From JAHCHG01 sp038246645 (lineage in GTDB: Bacteria; Acidobacteriota; Blastocatellia; Pyrinomonadales; Pyrinomonadaceae): a stretch of DNA of 64,000 nucleotides. The stretch is from positions 1 to 64,000 of the forward strand of contig JBBRVS010000003.1 in assembly GCA_038246645.1 (NCBI GenBank), written 5' to 3'. A program made the translations under genes and the position numbers. Of this stretch, positions 62,675 through 64,000 are shown piece after piece; positions within the stretch are counted from its first letter, which is position 1, and the number at the start of each line of letters is the position of its first letter. Under the pieces are notes generated by a model. That model did no database searches, was not told the origin of the DNA, and saw only the letters and a list, made by a program, of their open reading frames with translations.

Positions 62675-63991
62675 ATGAATATCAAAAATTATTCCAAAAA
62701 GATTACGATTCTAGCCTTGATTTTGTTCATCAATGCCGGAATTTCCCTTTCGCAAACGACAAAATTTCCCGCGCCCCGGCAGGAAAAACTGCTGAACGAA
62801 CTTGGATTTCTGATCTGGAACGTGCCGAATGCGGAAAAGGTGTCGGTCAAACTGCGCCTTCATAAAGGCTCGGCTTTTGACCAGCAAGACAGGGAAGGAA
62901 CGATGGCTCTGCTGGCAAATATTCTTTTTCCGAACCAGGCTTCGCGAGATTTTTTCGAGGAAGATTTGGGCGGAAGTCTGGACATTACAACCACTTACGA
63001 TTACATACAGATCAATGCAACGGCTGATTCGGACAAAGTTCTTGACGTTTTGCAAACTCTCGCCACCGCCGTCATAAATCCTCAAATAGATAAGGAAACA
63101 ACCGAAATCGTCCGCACAGCGCAGATCGAAAAGGTGACTCAGCTCGAAAGCGATCCGGCTTACGTTGCCGATCAAGCGGTGGCAAAACGGCTGCTCGGCA
63201 CTTTTCCCTACGGCAGACCGGAAATGGGAACGCTCGAATCTCTGCAAAAAATTGATTTCGCCGATCTGATCTTTGCCAAAAACAGATTTCTGACTTCCGA
63301 TAACGCAACGGTTACGGTGATCGGCAATGTCAAAACGGATTTGATTTACCGCGCCGCCCGCCGGTATTTCGGCGGCTGGATAAAATCCGACGGAAAAATT
63401 CCGGCAACCTTCCGCCTGCCCGATGCGCCGGAAAAAAATCTCCAGATTCTCCCGGCAAATAAGGAAAATACGAGCGAATTGCGGTTTGCAATTCGCAGTC
63501 TGGCGAGAAATGACAAGAATTTTCACGCCGCGGCAGTTTTGCAAAACATTCTCGGCAAACGACTGCAAAAGCGTGAAAAAGGCAAAGTTTCGGTGGCGGG
63601 AAAAGCGCATCTTTTGCCGGGTTTGATTATGTTTCAAATGAATGAATGGAATCTCGGACTTGTCAAAAAATCGGGAAATCAGATTGCTTTGCCCGTCGGT
63701 TTGGATAAAACGGTGGCGAATTTATTTACCGAACCGATTTCGACGGAAGAATTTAACGCGGCAAAATCCGAACTTTTGAGCAAATTTAACAATGAAAATC
63801 TGAGCGAACACTGGCTTGACGCGGAAACCTACAAACTGAGTTCATTTAACAATGATTATCAAGCGGCTCAAAATGTAAAATTGGAAGATGTCAAAAGCGT
63901 TGCCGAAAAGCTGAAAACCGAACCGGTCGCCTCGGTTTTGCTTTTCCAAAATCCGCAAACCGCCGAAACGCCGAAAGATACTGATAACTAA
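62675..63991 (+). CDS. M16-like (insulinase-fold) exported protein lacking the zinc motif
   Basis: 438 residues from ATG 62675; an ATG at 62639 would add 12 residues. The signal peptide is KKITILALILFINAGISLS. The fold of the M16 family is recognisable (LRLHKGSAFDQQDREGTMALLANILF, PYGRPEMGTLESLQKI, DNATVTVIGNVKTDLI). The catalytic HxxEH is replaced by ALLAN, so the protein cannot bind zinc. Such inactive subunits normally pair with an active M16 protein, often encoded next door; the downstream edge of the window hides that place. A periplasmic location is inferred. Confidence 0.87.
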   Translation: MNIKNYSKKITILALILFINAGISLSQTTKFPAPRQEKLLNELGFLIWNVPNAEKVSVKLRLHKGSAFDQQDREGTMALLANILFPNQASRDFFEEDLGGSLDITTTYDYIQINATADSDKVLDVLQTLATAVINPQIDKETTEIVRTAQIEKVTQLESDPAYVADQAVAKRLLGTFPYGRPEMGTLESLQKIDFADLIFAKNRFLTSDNATVTVIGNVKTDLIYRAARRYFGGWIKSDGKIPATFRLPDAPEKNLQILPANKENTSELRFAIRSLARNDKNFHAAAVLQNILGKRLQKREKGKVSVAGKAHLLPGLIMFQMNEWNLGLVKKSGNQIALPVGLDKTVANLFTEPISTEEFNAAKSELLSKFNNENLSEHWLDAETYKLSSFNNDYQAAQNVKLEDVKSVAEKLKTEPVASVLLFQNPQTAETPKDTDN

Positions 63992-64000
63992 TTCTACTTT

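Noticed and set aside
1..64000. CRISPR array, prophage, integrase, transposase or biosynthetic gene cluster
   Set aside because: No regularly spaced direct repeats, phage genes, transposases or polyketide/peptide synthetase genes are seen in the window.

Overview
The window looks like a chromosomal segment of an Acidobacteriota genome, most likely class Blastocatellia (a Pyrinomonas-like lineage). This is inferred from gene content, not from a search. Supporting signs are moderately AT-rich DNA, lipoproteins with Asn/Thr (NTN) linkers, an Asp-box exoprotein ending in FG-GAP-like DGDG repeats, an ECF sigma factor beside a TPR membrane protein with an anti-sigma-like head, paralogous zinc-ribbon membrane proteins, and many palindromic intergenic repeats. 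There is no prophage, insertion sequence, CRISPR array or rRNA. One tRNA gene (tRNA-Arg, CCG) is present.

Layout. 1-2490: a truncated TPR protein and its ECF sigma factor. 2789-9675: a DUF6702-like protein, an M1 peptidase and a large secreted Asp-box/FG-GAP protein. 9972-15265: lytic transglycosylase, threonine ammonia-lyase, SPFH protein and exported glutathione peroxidase, followed by a decayed thpR. 15752-22953: a run of plus-strand genes: MltG, a BrnT/BrnA toxin-antitoxin pair, an orphan membrane protein, HAD phosphatase, retropepsin-like protein, an OmpH-like gene broken by an in-frame TGA, two cyclophilins, Dtd, tRNA-Arg and a SpoU-type methyltransferase.

23100-29927 is a minus-strand cluster (FHA protein, class B PBP, SEDS glycosyltransferase, PP2C phosphatase) whose content resembles the actinobacterial fhaA/pstP/rodA/pbpA locus. 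Diverging from it is a four-gene pseudopilin operon (30374-35954) with a near-consensus promoter, a roughly 300-nt leader and a strong terminator. Next come a membrane Ser/Thr kinase and a second FHA protein (36117-38694), so kinase, phosphatase and phosphothreonine readers all lie within 15 kb of cell-elongation enzymes.

38745-64000: C25 (gingipain-type) peptidase, gamma-glutamyltransferase, NTN lipoprotein, three tandem zinc-ribbon membrane proteins, DinB-like protein, OB-fold lipoprotein, CrtC-like protein, a zinc-ribbon/pyrophosphatase/thioesterase run, a MacB-type ABC exporter, aconitase, an Nramp-like transporter with altered metal-site motifs, an MscS channel with a cyclic-nucleotide-binding domain, a zinc-ribbon TonB-like protein and an M16-like protein lacking the zinc motif.

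The most unusual global property is the number of distinct palindromic intergenic repeats (at least nine families), many lying at convergent gene junctions or against gene ends. The best biological leads are the phospho-signalling/elongation cluster, the pseudopilin operon with its structured leader, the altered Nramp, and the TGA-interrupted double OmpH gene.
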